Assembly: GCA_035651955.1 (NCBI GenBank)
Contig: DASRES010000040.1
Span: 1 to 64,000 of the forward strand
Direction: 5' to 3'
Origin: Acidimicrobiia bacterium
GTDB lineage: Bacteria > Actinomycetota > Acidimicrobiia > IMCC26256 > JAMXLJ01
DNA length: 64,000 nt
The notes beneath the pieces were generated by a model. It did no database searches. It had not been told where the DNA came from and saw only the letters and a list, made by a program, of their open reading frames with translations. A program made the position numbers and the translations under genes. Positions 9,047 to 16,635 of this stretch are shown here, in pieces (the stretch's first letter is position 1; each line of letters begins with the position of its first letter).

Positions 9047-9286
9047 ATGAAGGTCTGGATCGACCAGGACCTCTGCACCGGCGACGGCCTGTGCGAGGAG
9101 ATCGCGCCGGACGTGTTCACACTCCTCGACGACGGCCTCGCCTACGTCAAGGAAGGCGACAAGGTCATGAACGACCCGGGCGGCTCGGAGGGGATGGCGA
9201 ACGTGCCGGGCGGCATGGAGGAAGCGGTCATCGAGGCGGCCGAGGAGTGCCCGGGCGAGTGCATCTTCATCGAGACGGAGTCCTGA
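9047..9286 (+). CDS. Single-cluster ferredoxin (3Fe-4S or Asp-ligated 4Fe-4S)
   Basis: This small acidic electron carrier has 79 aa. The cluster ligands are Cys10, Cys16, Cys68 and Cys72. In place of the usual second cysteine the protein has Asp13 (C-T-G-D-G-L-C), as in ferredoxins that hold a 3Fe-4S cluster or a 4Fe-4S cluster with an aspartate ligand. The second half has C-P-G-E-C. Such ferredoxins commonly donate electrons to cytochrome P450 or other oxygenases in actinobacteria, but no P450 lies nearby. It starts at ATG 9047 after a GTGAGGG ribosome site and appears monocistronic, with a terminator at 9314-9335. Confidence 0.88.
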   Translation: MKVWIDQDLCTGDGLCEEIAPDVFTLLDDGLAYVKEGDKVMNDPGGSEGMANVPGGMEEAVIEAAEECPGECIFIETES

Positions 9287-9313
9287 TCGTCCCGAACGCC
9301 TGATTGCTCCCAG

Positions 9314-9335
9314 CGGCCCGGCTCCGGCCGGGCCG
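9314..9335. terminator. Terminator downstream of the ferredoxin gene
   Basis: A perfect 9-bp stem (CGGCCCGGC with GCCGGGCCG) and a TCCG loop, followed by TTTCG, lie 28 nt past the ferredoxin stop. The short T run favours the plus direction, though the converging pseudogene could also use it. Confidence 0.75.
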
Positions 9336-9368
9336 TTTCGCGCGCTGTGTCGCGTCGCGCCGCGTCGC

Positions 9369-10257
9369 TCAGATCGCGCCGGCGAGCTGATCGGCGCGCG
9401 CACGGAGCGCGTCCAGCAGCCGCCCCCGTTCACGCGGTGCCGCGCGTTGCACGCGGAGGACGGAGTTGCCGTTCAGGCAGCTGGTCATCCAGAGCCGCGC
9501 GGCCAGCACCTCGCGATCGACGTCGCCGTCGTAGCCGCGCAGGACGGCTTCAGCGAGCGCGGCGTCGTGCTCGAGGGTTCCAATCGGACCACGGCGTGAC
9601 CACCACTTGATCGCCCGCGCGAGCTCTTCGTGCGGGTCGCCGGCGCCGATCTGGTCGAAGTCGACGATGCCGGTGACGTGATCGGCCACCCAGAGCACGT
9701 TCGGGAAGTTGAGATCACCGTGCACGACGACGGGCTCGGCGCGCCGTTCACGACACGAGCCACTGCTTCTCGCGCCATCGACAGGAAGTCGCGACCGGCG
9801 ACGTCGCGCAGCTCGGCGATGCTTCGCTCGGCGCCGGCGACGAGGCCGTGCACCGGCAGCTGGTCGTCGACCGGCAGGCGCAGAGCGTGCATCCGCTGCA
9901 GCAGTGCACCCATCGCCGTCGCGTGTGGGACGTCGGAGGCCGCCGCGGGATCCCCGCGCAGCCACGTGAAGAGGACGACGACGCAACCGTCGACCACCCG
10001 CGGACCGGCCTCACGTCGCATGAACGGGACACCCGCGCCGGCCATGGCGTCGACGGCGTCGAGCTGCGCGGCGACGACGGACGGCGTGTGCCGGCGGGCT
10101 CCTCCCAGCGGATCGCACGGCCGACCCGGACGGCGCGCAGGCTGAAGCGCTGCGACGAGCTCCGTTCCTCCACCAACCAGTGAGGATCGCCGTGCCAGCC
10201 CGCGTCGAGCCGACGGACCACTGCGAGATCTTCGCGACCGAGCGGCGGCGAGCGCAT
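9369..10257 (-). pseudogene. Aminoglycoside phosphotransferase-family kinase, two frameshifts
   Basis: Three minus-strand frames together read as one APH/choline-kinase-fold protein. The first (from ATG 10257) covers the N-lobe start, with R-F-S-L-R-A-V-R-V. Near 10090 a second frame continues with H-T-P-S, A-G-V-P-F and F-T-W-L-R-G. Near 9738 a third frame supplies the catalytic block V-V-V-H-G-D-L-N-F-P-N-V-L-W and I-V-D-F-D, then runs to the stop at 9369. The catalytic loop is intact but separated from the nucleotide lobe by two indels. It resembles small-molecule kinases used for many substrates, so a resistance role should not be assumed. Either decay or sequencing indels could explain it. 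Confidence 0.75.
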
Positions 10258-10282
10258 CCGTAGCGTCGAGCACGTGCCGGGG

Positions 10283-10567
10283 TCAGCCGGCGAGCGCTTG
10301 CAACGACGGGAAGCCGACGGCGAGCGTCCGCAGCGCCAGCGCTGCCGCCGACCCGGGCCGCACCCCGCGGCGACGGGCGACCACGACCGTCGCGACCGCC
10401 TCCCCGACATGCAGCGCCACCGCGGCGGCGAACCCCGCACGGAGGACGGTCGAGCCGACGCGCCCCTTGGTCGCGCGCGCGATCGCAGCCCGCGCGGACG
10501 GCGACGCGACGATCACGCCGTAGCTCACCATGCCGCCCAGGTTGGTGACGTACCAGCCCGGTGCCAT
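10283..10567 (-). CDS. Small membrane protein, DUF4499/TMEM254-like
   Basis: This encodes 94 aa from ATG 10567; a GTG at 10615 would extend it 16 codons and overlap the nitroreductase gene. It has three hydrophobic segments and the pattern W-Y-V-T-N-L-G-G, then H-V-G-E-A, a basic R-R-R-G-V loop and G-F-P-S-L near the end. These features recall the DUF4499 (TMEM254-like) family, whose function is unknown. It lies just downstream of a nitroreductase on the same strand, so the two may be co-transcribed. The family assignment rests on pattern memory only. Confidence 0.55.
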   Translation of the reverse strand: MAPGWYVTNLGGMVSYGVIVASPSARAAIARATKGRVGSTVLRAGFAAAVALHVGEAVATVVVARRRGVRPGSAAALALRTLAVGFPSLQALAG

Positions 10568-10599
10568 GGGCCGGCCCCGCCCGTCGTTCGCGTCCTGCG

Positions 10600-11211
10600 T
10601 CACCGACGGCCCCACGTCCCGCGGTGCACGACCGCGTCGAGCGGCTTGCGGCCGCGGCGCAACGACGGTGACGGCGGGTCGTCGCGCGCGGGGACGCCGA
10701 GCGCGACCGCGCCGATCGGCGTGTACTCGTCCGGAACCGCGAACGCCTCGCGGAACGCGGCCAGGTGGTCGGGGAAGATGCCGAAGAACAACGCGCCCAG
10801 TCCGGTGTCGACGGCCGTGAGGAGCATCAGCATCGTCGCGAACCCCGTGTCGACATGCCAGTACGGCACCGGCCAGAACGACGCGCGGCGGTCGGTCACG
10901 CCCTTGTCGGGCTCCGCATAGCGGTCGAGGTACGCCTGCTCGCTCGACAGCGGTACGACGATCACGGGCGCGTCGAACAGGCGCGGGTACCGGAAGGTCG
11001 CGCGCCGCGCGCGGTCGGGGAACGTCGCGTCCCAGAAGCGTGCGGTCTCGTCGGCACCCTCGAGCACGAGGAACGCGAAGCCCTGCGTGAACCCAGCCGA
11101 CGGCGCGTGCAGCGCGTTGGCCAGGACGCGGTCGAGCGCCTCACGCGGGACCGGTTCGGACTCGAAGCTGCGCACCATGCGCCGCCGCCGGACGACGTCC
11201 TGGAACTCCAT
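10600..11211 (-). CDS. Nitroreductase-family FMN oxidoreductase
   Basis: The 203-aa product begins with F-Q-D-V-V-R-R-R-R-M-V-R-S-F, the N-terminal FMN-phosphate-binding segment of nitroreductases, followed by A-L-H-A-P-S-A-G. The C-terminal half has G-A-L-F-F-G-I-F and V-A-L-G-V-P-A-R, which match the G-x-x-x-x-G and A-L-G-x-P blocks of the fold. It should be a homodimeric cytosolic enzyme reducing an electrophile with NAD(P)H. The substrate cannot be predicted. It begins 15 nt after marP ends, on the opposite side from that gene's promoter, so the two are not obviously one operon. Confidence 0.8.
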   Translation of the reverse strand: MEFQDVVRRRRMVRSFESEPVPREALDRVLANALHAPSAGFTQGFAFLVLEGADETARFWDATFPDRARRATFRYPRLFDAPVIVVPLSSEQAYLDRYAEPDKGVTDRRASFWPVPYWHVDTGFATMLMLLTAVDTGLGALFFGIFPDHLAAFREAFAVPDEYTPIGAVALGVPARDDPPSPSLRRGRKPLDAVVHRGTWGRR

Positions 11212-11226
11212 CCGTCCGCCGCCCCG

Positions 11227-12399
11227 TCACCCGCTCACACACGGACCGGTGCCGACCGCGAACGAGCCGGCGGTGTCGAGCACCGGACGCAGCTCGTTCG
11301 TGCTCAGCGCGTAGCCGATCGGCGCGCCGCCCCGGTCGGTCGCGAACGCGATCCCCGCGACGCGCCCGCGCTGGTCGATGAGCGGACCACCCGAGTCGCC
11401 GGGGCGGACGTCCGCCGCGAGCACGATGACCTGACGGCGCGTGTTCTGGTTGCCGTAGATGTCGGTTCCCGTCGCGTCGATCTGCTGCGCGACGCGTGCG
11501 GGCGACTCGCGCAACGTCCCGCCCTGCGGATGGCCGAACACCGCGTCGACGTCGCCGTCCTGCACGTGTGACGTCAACGGGAGCGCGGGCAGCCCGAGCG
11601 GCACCTGGCTGTGCAGGACGGCGAGGTCGCGCGCGGGGTCGAACGCGACGACCGTCACCGGAAGGTCGCGGCCGTCGGTGGTCTGGACGCGCGTGGCGCG
11701 CTCCCCCGCGACCACGTGCGCGTTCGTCACGAGGAGGTCGGGACCGACGACGAACCCGCTGCCGTCGGTGATCTCACGACACGCCCGGCCCTCGACCTTC
11801 ACGACGGAGTCGTCGACACGTGTCGAGATCGCGGTCGGCAGCGACTGCGTCGGGACGGAGCCTGCGTCGGGCGGGCTCGTCAGACGGCCCAACGCGTCGG
11901 GGAACGCGTCGCCGCTGACGCGCCGCGCCAGTTGCTCCACCGATTTCGGTGGTGAGGGCGCGAGGTCGTCGATCGCGCGGACGATCACGGAGTCACGCGC
12001 CTCTCGCGCGGACCAGCCGGGCGTGAGCGCGAGCGCGGGGATGAGGAGCCACACCGCGACGAGGACGCCGAGGCAGCCGACGACGGCACCCGCGACGCGG
12101 TCGATGGTCCGCATGCCGGGGCCGAACGTCAGCGAGGCGTGCAGCATCGAGCCGATCGCGAGGCCGAGTGCCCACCCGAGGATCGCGAGGCCGAACAGGA
12201 ACGCGAGCGCGGCGAACAGTCGCGTGCGCGGGTCGCCGCCGTTCATGGTGTGCACGAGGTCGGTCGCGAGCCGCGCCGCGATCGCGATCCCCGCCGCGAA
12301 CCCGGCCCAGGACAGGACACGGGCGAGGAAGCCGAGCTGGTACCCGCCGACGGCCGCGGCGATGATCCCGACGAAGATCGCGAGATCGAGGACGTTCAT
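11227..12399 (-). CDS. marP: MarP-type membrane-anchored serine protease (CvpA + trypsin-like)
   Basis: The 390-aa protein has four N-terminal membrane segments of the CvpA/colicin V production type (residues 1-125) and an extracytoplasmic chymotrypsin-like protease. The catalytic triad is His228 (T-N-A-H-V-V-A-G), Asp258 (P-A-R-D-L-A-V-L) and Ser336 (R-P-G-D-S-G-G-P-L). Cys207 and Cys387 occupy the positions of the redox-controlled disulfide of the Mycobacterium tuberculosis enzyme, and both proteins end C-V-S-G. In that species MarP supports acid and oxidative stress resistance by processing cell-wall hydrolases. The same role is likely here. It starts at ATG 12399, 24 nt downstream of trmI. 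Confidence 0.92.
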   Translation of the reverse strand: MNVLDLAIFVGIIAAAVGGYQLGFLARVLSWAGFAAGIAIAARLATDLVHTMNGGDPRTRLFAALAFLFGLAILGWALGLAIGSMLHASLTFGPGMRTIDRVAGAVVGCLGVLVAVWLLIPALALTPGWSAREARDSVIVRAIDDLAPSPPKSVEQLARRVSGDAFPDALGRLTSPPDAGSVPTQSLPTAISTRVDDSVVKVEGRACREITDGSGFVVGPDLLVTNAHVVAGERATRVQTTDGRDLPVTVVAFDPARDLAVLHSQVPLGLPALPLTSHVQDGDVDAVFGHPQGGTLRESPARVAQQIDATGTDIYGNQNTRRQVIVLAADVRPGDSGGPLIDQRGRVAGIAFATDRGGAPIGYALSTNELRPVLDTAGSFAVGTGPCVSG

Positions 12400-12423
12400 C
12401 GTGCGCGCCCTGCCGTCACGCCA

Positions 12424-13200
12424 CTACGGCTCGAGGAGACGGCCGTGGGTCAGGAAGCCCGTGTGCCCGACCATGCGGTGGTCCGGACGCACCGACTGGC
12501 CGTCGACGTGCCACGGCCGCTGCAGCACCTCGACCGTCTCGACCATGCCGAACGCGGACGTCGCGAGCTCCTCGCGCAGGCGCATGACCTGACCGATCGT
12601 CGGCAGGTACGCGAGCAGGATCCCTCCCGGACGCAGCGCGGCCTGCGCGTGCTTCACGACGCGCCAGGGCTCGGGCAGGTCGAGCAGGATGCGGTCGAGA
12701 TCGCTCGCGTCGATCCCCTCGTAGGTGTCGCGCACCTCGACGGTGAGCGGTTGGCCCGCGCCGAGGAATCCCTCGACGTTGCGCACCGCGCGGTCGGCGA
12801 ACTCCGGGCGCACCTCGTAGCCGAGCACGTGACCTTCGGCGCCGACCGCGCGCAGCAGCGTCGTGGTGAGCGCGCCCGATCCGACGCCCGACTCGAGGAC
12901 GCGCGCACCCGGGAAGACGTCTGCGAGCATCAGGATGGGCCCGAGATCCTTCGGATAGATGACCTGCGCGCCGCGGGGCATCTTCAGCACGTACTCGGCG
13001 AGCGTCGGCCGCACGGCGACGAGCCGCGCGCCCATCGACGTGCGGACGGTCACGCCCTCGTCGCGACCGATGAGGTCCGCGTGCTGGACGACGCCGTTGT
13101 GACTGTGGAACGCGCCCCCCTCGCTCAACGTGACGAGATGACGGCGGCGCTTCGAGTCGACGAGCAGCACGCGGTCGCCGGCCGCGAACGGGCGTGCCAC
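12424..13200 (-). CDS. trmI: tRNA (adenine-58-N1)-methyltransferase TrmI
   Basis: TrmI makes m1A58 in the tRNA T-loop. The 258-aa protein has the small N-terminal beta domain (F-A-A-G-D-R-V-L-L), the linker I-Y-P-K-D-L-G-P-I, and the SAM site V-L-E-S-G-V-G-S-G-A-L-T. The motif L-D-L-P-E-P-W follows, typical of TrmI. Mycobacterial trmI also sits near the proteasome ATPase gene, so the neighbourhood is familiar. Here it directly follows ttuA (4-nt gap) and a ThiS-like carrier gene. The two enzymes would modify neighbouring T-loop positions, and in Thermus m1A58 is known to promote the thiolation carried out by TtuA. Confidence 0.94.
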   Translation of the reverse strand: MARPFAAGDRVLLVDSKRRRHLVTLSEGGAFHSHNGVVQHADLIGRDEGVTVRTSMGARLVAVRPTLAEYVLKMPRGAQVIYPKDLGPILMLADVFPGARVLESGVGSGALTTTLLRAVGAEGHVLGYEVRPEFADRAVRNVEGFLGAGQPLTVEVRDTYEGIDASDLDRILLDLPEPWRVVKHAQAALRPGGILLAYLPTIGQVMRLREELATSAFGMVETVEVLQRPWHVDGQSVRPDHRMVGHTGFLTHGRLLEP

Positions 13201-13204
13201 GGCG

Positions 13205-14149
13205 TCAGCGCTTCCGCCGGATCACGGCCGCGAGCATCTGCTCGTCCCCGACCGTCGCCCGCTCGCGCAGGCTGCAGAACGCGCACACCTCGCCGGTCGT
13301 CGGCGCGCCGCACGACCGGCACGCGCGGAGCTCGGCGCGCTCCTCTCGGGCGCTGTCCTCGAACCGGGGGTGCGCGCGCTCGAAGAAGCCGAACAGGAAC
13401 GCGGCCTTCGAGCCGGGTGAGCGGTCCTCGAGCGCGTTGAGGAGCTCCTTGTACCCGAGGTGGCGGTTGCCCGCCGCCATGGGGCACTCCTCGACGATGT
13501 AGTCGATCCCGGTCAGCACGCAGTACGCGGCCGTCTCGCGTTCACCGAGGCGGACGAGCGGCTTGACCTTGCGGACGAAGCCGTCCGACGCGGCGAGGAC
13601 CGGGTACTGCCGACCGAGATAGCCCTCTTCCCATCGCAACACGTTCCCGAGGAGGACGGCGGCCTCGTCGTCGAGGTTGTGACCGGTCGCGACGACGTCG
13701 TACCCGAGGTCGAGCGCGACCTGGTTGAACAGGTGCCGCTTGGACAGGCCGCACGCGCCGCACGGTGCGCGTCGTGTCGCGTACGCCGCGCCCGGCACGT
13801 CGTAGCCGTAGTCGCCCGCGAGGTCGATCTCGTGCAGCTCGAGCGCCCGCGACGCGGCGAAGGCGCGCGCGTATCGACCCGACTCGTCGGAGTAGTCGCC
13901 GATGCCGAGCCCGAGGTACAGGCCGTCGGCGTCGTAGCCGAGCTCGCGCAGCAGGTCCCACGCCGCGAGCGAGTCCTTCCCGCCCGACACCGCGACGAGG
14001 ACGCGCTCGCCCGGTCGGATCATGTCGTGCTCCGCGATCGCGCGCTTCACCTGCTCGCGCGTGTGGTGGAGGAAGCAGTCGCGGCAGAACGCCGCGTTGT
14101 GGCGGCGGACGTCGACGACCGCCGGGGCACGGCACCGGCGGCACTTCAC
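13205..14149 (-). CDS. ttuA: TtuA-type tRNA 2-thiolation enzyme
   Basis: The 314-aa protein is an ATP pyrophosphatase with the P-loop S-G-G-K-D-S at residues 55-60. It has an N-terminal zinc finger (Cys3, Cys6, Cys22, Cys25) and a second near the C-terminus (C-R-S-C and C-A-F-C). Cys130, Cys133 and Cys222 are spaced as the 4Fe-4S ligands of Thermus TtuA. That enzyme adenylates U54 and transfers sulfur from a ubiquitin-like carrier to give 2-thiouridine. The relative TtcA, which acts on C32, lacks the two zinc fingers. It starts at GTG 14149, overlapping the carrier gene stop by GTGA, which indicates coupled translation and supports the pairing. Confidence 0.88.
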   Translation of the reverse strand: MKCRRCRAPAVVDVRRHNAAFCRDCFLHHTREQVKRAIAEHDMIRPGERVLVAVSGGKDSLAAWDLLRELGYDADGLYLGLGIGDYSDESGRYARAFAASRALELHEIDLAGDYGYDVPGAAYATRRAPCGACGLSKRHLFNQVALDLGYDVVATGHNLDDEAAVLLGNVLRWEEGYLGRQYPVLAASDGFVRKVKPLVRLGERETAAYCVLTGIDYIVEECPMAAGNRHLGYKELLNALEDRSPGSKAAFLFGFFERAHPRFEDSAREERAELRACRSCGAPTTGEVCAFCSLRERATVGDEQMLAAVIRRKR

Positions 14150-14349
14150 GACCCGGCGCCTCCGGAGATGACGGGCCGGATCTCGACGACGTCGTCGTCG
14201 GCGAGACGCGCGTCGCGCGTGACGAGCGTGTCCCCGCAGATCACGAGGACCGACTCGGGATTCAGCTCGAGCCGGCCCAGGAGCGCGGCGACGGTCGTCG
14301 GTCCCTCGACGTCGACCTCGCGGCGCGGGTTGCGCAGGAGCACCTTCAT
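14146..14349 (-). CDS. ThiS/MoaD-family sulfur carrier (TtuB-like)
   Basis: This is a 67-aa beta-grasp protein from ATG 14349: K-V-L-L-R-N-P at the first strand, V-A-A-L-L-G-R-L-E-L in the helix, and V-E-I-R-P-V-I-S-G-G at the end. Carriers of this kind are activated as a C-terminal Gly-Gly thiocarboxylate. Here three further residues, A-G-S, follow the Gly-Gly, so it may need trimming or may not work in the usual way. It is immediately upstream of ttuA with a GTGA overlap, so it is most likely the sulfur donor for that enzyme. Starting further upstream would add a low-complexity tail without a ribosome site. Confidence 0.8.
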   Translation of the reverse strand: MKVLLRNPRREVDVEGPTTVAALLGRLELNPESVLVICGDTLVTRDARLADDDVVEIRPVISGGAGS

Positions 14350-14392
14350 CGCGGCCACAGGGTACCGGCCGCGATGCAGCGTCAACGCTCGC

Positions 14393-14602
14393 TCAACGCT
14401 CCTCGGGCGGGATCGCGCGGATCTGGATGCGGTCGCCGGGCGACAGCTCACCGGTGAACACGACCTCGGGGGTGCGCGCGGCGAGGCGGCCCGCGAGCCG
14501 CAGGCTCGCCGCGACGACGCCGACGATCAGCCAGCGGCGGGAGCCGCCGAGCAGCCCGCGGCGGAGCCCGAGACGGGCGAGCGTTCGGAGGAGGTTGGCC
14601 AT
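14393..14602 (-). CDS. Small single-span membrane protein, unknown
   Basis: This encodes 69 aa. An arginine-rich N-terminus (R-T-L-A-R-L-G-L-R-R) is followed by one hydrophobic segment around residues 24-40 and a soluble tail with E-L-S-P-G-D-R-I-Q-I. No family was recognised. It lies between two other small membrane-protein genes and the sulfur carrier gene, all on the same strand with short gaps, so it is probably translated as part of this run. The start at ATG 14602 gives a sensible positive-inside topology. Confidence 0.5.
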   Translation of the reverse strand: MANLLRTLARLGLRRGLLGGSRRWLIVGVVAASLRLAGRLAARTPEVVFTGELSPGDRIQIRAIPPEER

Positions 14603-14616
14603 GGCACGGCGGCGCG

Positions 14617-14838
14617 TCAGACGCGCCGGATCTCGACGATCGTCTGGCGCTTCTTCCCCCGGCGCCGGCCGAGCAGGAACGCGCCGACGACCAGCGCGCC
14701 GACCGCGACCACGGCGACGATCGTCCCGATGTTGCGGGCCTGGTCGACACCTTCGTCGACGCCGCCGCGCAGCTCCTCGAGCTTCGCCTCGATGTCGTCG
14801 CGCGTGACGTGCTTCGGCGGGGAGTACGACGACGTCAT
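14617..14838 (-). CDS. Small membrane protein with N-terminal helix, unknown
   Basis: The 73-aa product starts at ATG 14838 in a TGATG overlap with the preceding holin-like gene. Residues 10-35 are an acidic helix (D-D-I-E-A-K-L-E-E-L). A transmembrane span follows at about 38-57, then a basic tail (R-R-R-G-K-K-R). The architecture resembles small DUF3618-like proteins that accompany Holin-X genes in actinobacteria, but this is not certain. Function is unknown; membrane or envelope association is likely. Confidence 0.6.
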   Translation of the reverse strand: MTSSYSPPKHVTRDDIEAKLEELRGGVDEGVDQARNIGTIVAVVAVGALVVGAFLLGRRRGKKRQTIVEIRRV

Positions 14839-15185
14839 CACGTCCGCGCCCTCCTGCGACCCCGGGCGAGCCAGGTGAGCCCCGCGCCGACGAGCAACGT
14901 GGACGTCACGATCAGGTACGGCAGCCACGACCAGTTCCCCGTGAACGTGTCGCCGGTCTCGGTCTGCAACGCCCGCAGGCCGCTCATCGACAGGAACACG
15001 ACGCCCACGCCGAGCAGGAGCGCGCCCGCGGTGCCGAACGCGACGTAGCGCCCGAGCTGCTTGAGCGGGGTGACGGTCTCCTGCTTGAAGTACGCGACGA
15101 CGAGCTCGTACAGCTCGGTCGCGACCTCGGGCAACGGTCGGGTGTCGGGCATCGGCGGGAGTCTCGTCTCGGCCTGCTGGGGCAC
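14838..15185 (-). CDS. Holin-X-like (holin superfamily III) membrane protein
   Basis: The product has 115 aa from GTG 15185, or 104 aa from ATG 15152. After a helical segment (T-E-L-Y-E-L-V-V-A-Y-F-K-Q-E) come two hydrophobic spans: A-F-G-T-A-G-A-L-L-L-G-V-G and L-I-V-T-S-T-L-L-V-G-A-G. A basic R-G-R-R-R tail follows. This resembles the actinobacterial Holin-X family, which is usually chromosomal and not part of a prophage; no phage genes lie nearby. Its stop overlaps the next start, indicating an operon with the two small proteins. Confidence 0.65.
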   Translation of the reverse strand: MPQQAETRLPPMPDTRPLPEVATELYELVVAYFKQETVTPLKQLGRYVAFGTAGALLLGVGVVFLSMSGLRALQTETGDTFTGNWSWLPYLIVTSTLLVGAGLTWLARGRRRART

Positions 15186-15243
15186 GCAAGCTTCTGCCCG
15201 GCTCGCCGACGCCGTATTCGAGCCTTCGGACGAGGTGCGTCCG

Positions 15244-16635
15244 TCACGGACCGGGGACGAGCGCGCTCGGTGACGGCGCGTCCGGATACGTGGCGAGAAC
15301 GCCCGCGACGCGCTCGCGCAGCGTGATGCCGCTCGACTCCGGGAACGAGCCGTTGGCGAGGAACGCGAACTCGAGCGGGTCGTGCACGTCGAGGTCGCCG
15401 ACCAGCCCGGTCACGCCGTCGAGCGACCCGGTCTTCGCGTGCAGCTTCCCGGCCAGCGGCGTGCGTTGGAACACCGTTGCGAGCGTCCCGCGCTGCGCGG
15501 CGACCGGGAGACCGTCGGTGAGCGCGCGCAGGTCGGGGCGCGTCGACGCGAGGCGCAACACCTGCAACAGCGTCGTGCACGTGGTGCGGTCGTCGCGGCT
15601 CAGGCCCGAGCCGTCCACGAGGTGGAGGCCGGTCGTGTCGACGCCCAGCTTCGTGAGCTGTGCCGCGATGACGGTCGTCCCCGCCTGCGTGGTGCCCGGC
15701 GTCGCGACCCTGGTGCCGAGCAGGCGCGTGAGCAGCTCCGCGGTGTTGTTGTCACTGGAGCTCAGCATCGACGTGACGATGTCGTGCAACGTCGGCGACG
15801 TCACGGACGCGAGCGTCGTCGCGCTCGCGGGCGCGTTCCCGCGGCCCGCGGGCCCGACCGCGACACCTCGCGCGACGAGCAGCGCGCTGAGCTGCGCGGC
15901 CGCGTTCACGGCCGGATCCGTCGTCTGCGCGAACCTCGGCGCCGCGAGCCCGTCGTCGACCGTCAACGCCCCGAGTGGCCCGACGTTCCCGTCCGCGAGG
16001 TAGCGCGCGGGCCAGCTGGGTACTGATCGGTCGGTGTCGAAGAGGTGGTCGTCGCCGAGGATGCCGCCCGGGATCGCACGCACCCCCGCGGCGACGAGCC
16101 CGTCCGCGAGCTGCGCGAGCGGCGTCGTGACGTCGCCGCGCGTCAACGCCTGGCCGGCGAGGTAGGTCTGGTACGCGGGCGTCGAGAGGACGGGATCGCC
16201 GCTCCCGACGAGCCACACGCGCTCGACGACACCGTCGTCCGGCTTCGCCGCGGCGACCACGTTCGTCGTGTAGCGGTACTGCGGGCCGAACACGGTCAAC
16301 GCCGCGGTCGCGGTGAGCAGCTTCTGCGTGGAGGCCGGTGCGAGCGGTTGCTCGGCACCGGCGGACGCCAGCGGTGCTCCGGCGTCGCTCACGACGTCGT
16401 AGCAGGCGCTGACGCCCGCGGTCGTCGTCGCGAGCTGCTGCTGGAGCCGCGTCGTCGCGACCTGGTCGACGACGAGCGCGGGCGTGCGGCGCGCGGAGAG
16501 CATCGGCGTGGTCGCGGGCGTCGCGCTCGGCGTGGACGCGTGCGCGACGCGCCGCGTGTCGCGGAGCCCGGCGACGACGCAGCCGGCGGCCGCGAGCAGA
16601 AGGAGGAGGACGAGCGCGAGCGCGCGGCGGGTCAC
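15244..16635 (-). CDS. dacB: D-alanyl-D-alanine carboxypeptidase/endopeptidase, PBP4 type
   Basis: This is a class C low-molecular-weight penicillin-binding protein that trims peptidoglycan. Numbered from the longer frame (ATG 16659), the serine-protease-like motifs are S110-T-Q-K113, S302-D-N304 and K409-T-G411. An N-terminal hydrophobic helix (A-L-A-L-V-L-L-L-L-L-L) anchors or exports it. I prefer GTG 16635 as the start because its GTGA overlaps the stop of the upstream ligase gene; ATG 16659 would add eight residues. Its coupling to CoA ligase genes is odd, and no functional relation is evident. Confidence 0.9.
   Translation of the reverse strand: MTRRALALVLLLLLAAAGCVVAGLRDTRRVAHASTPSATPATTPMLSARRTPALVVDQVATTRLQQQLATTTAGVSACYDVVSDAGAPLASAGAEQPLAPASTQKLLTATAALTVFGPQYRYTTNVVAAAKPDDGVVERVWLVGSGDPVLSTPAYQTYLAGQALTRGDVTTPLAQLADGLVAAGVRAIPGGILGDDHLFDTDRSVPSWPARYLADGNVGPLGALTVDDGLAAPRFAQTTDPAVNAAAQLSALLVARGVAVGPAGRGNAPASATTLASVTSPTLHDIVTSMLSSSDNNTAELLTRLLGTRVATPGTTQAGTTVIAAQLTKLGVDTTGLHLVDGSGLSRDDRTTCTTLLQVLRLASTRPDLRALTDGLPVAAQRGTLATVFQRTPLAGKLHAKTGSLDGVTGLVGDLDVHDPLEFAFLANGSFPESSGITLRERVAGVLATYPDAPSPSALVPGP

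Noticed and set aside
8788-9120. Small minus-strand gene between mpa and the ferredoxin gene
   Set aside because: Composition is that of random high-GC translation, it lacks a ribosome site, and it overlaps the start of the ferredoxin gene.
9369-10257. Functional aminoglycoside resistance gene
   Set aside because: Two frameshifts break it, and the fold is shared by many kinases unrelated to antibiotics.
14838-15185. Prophage lysis gene
   Set aside because: Holin-X-type proteins are commonly chromosomal in actinobacteria and no phage structural, integrase or attachment sequences are nearby.
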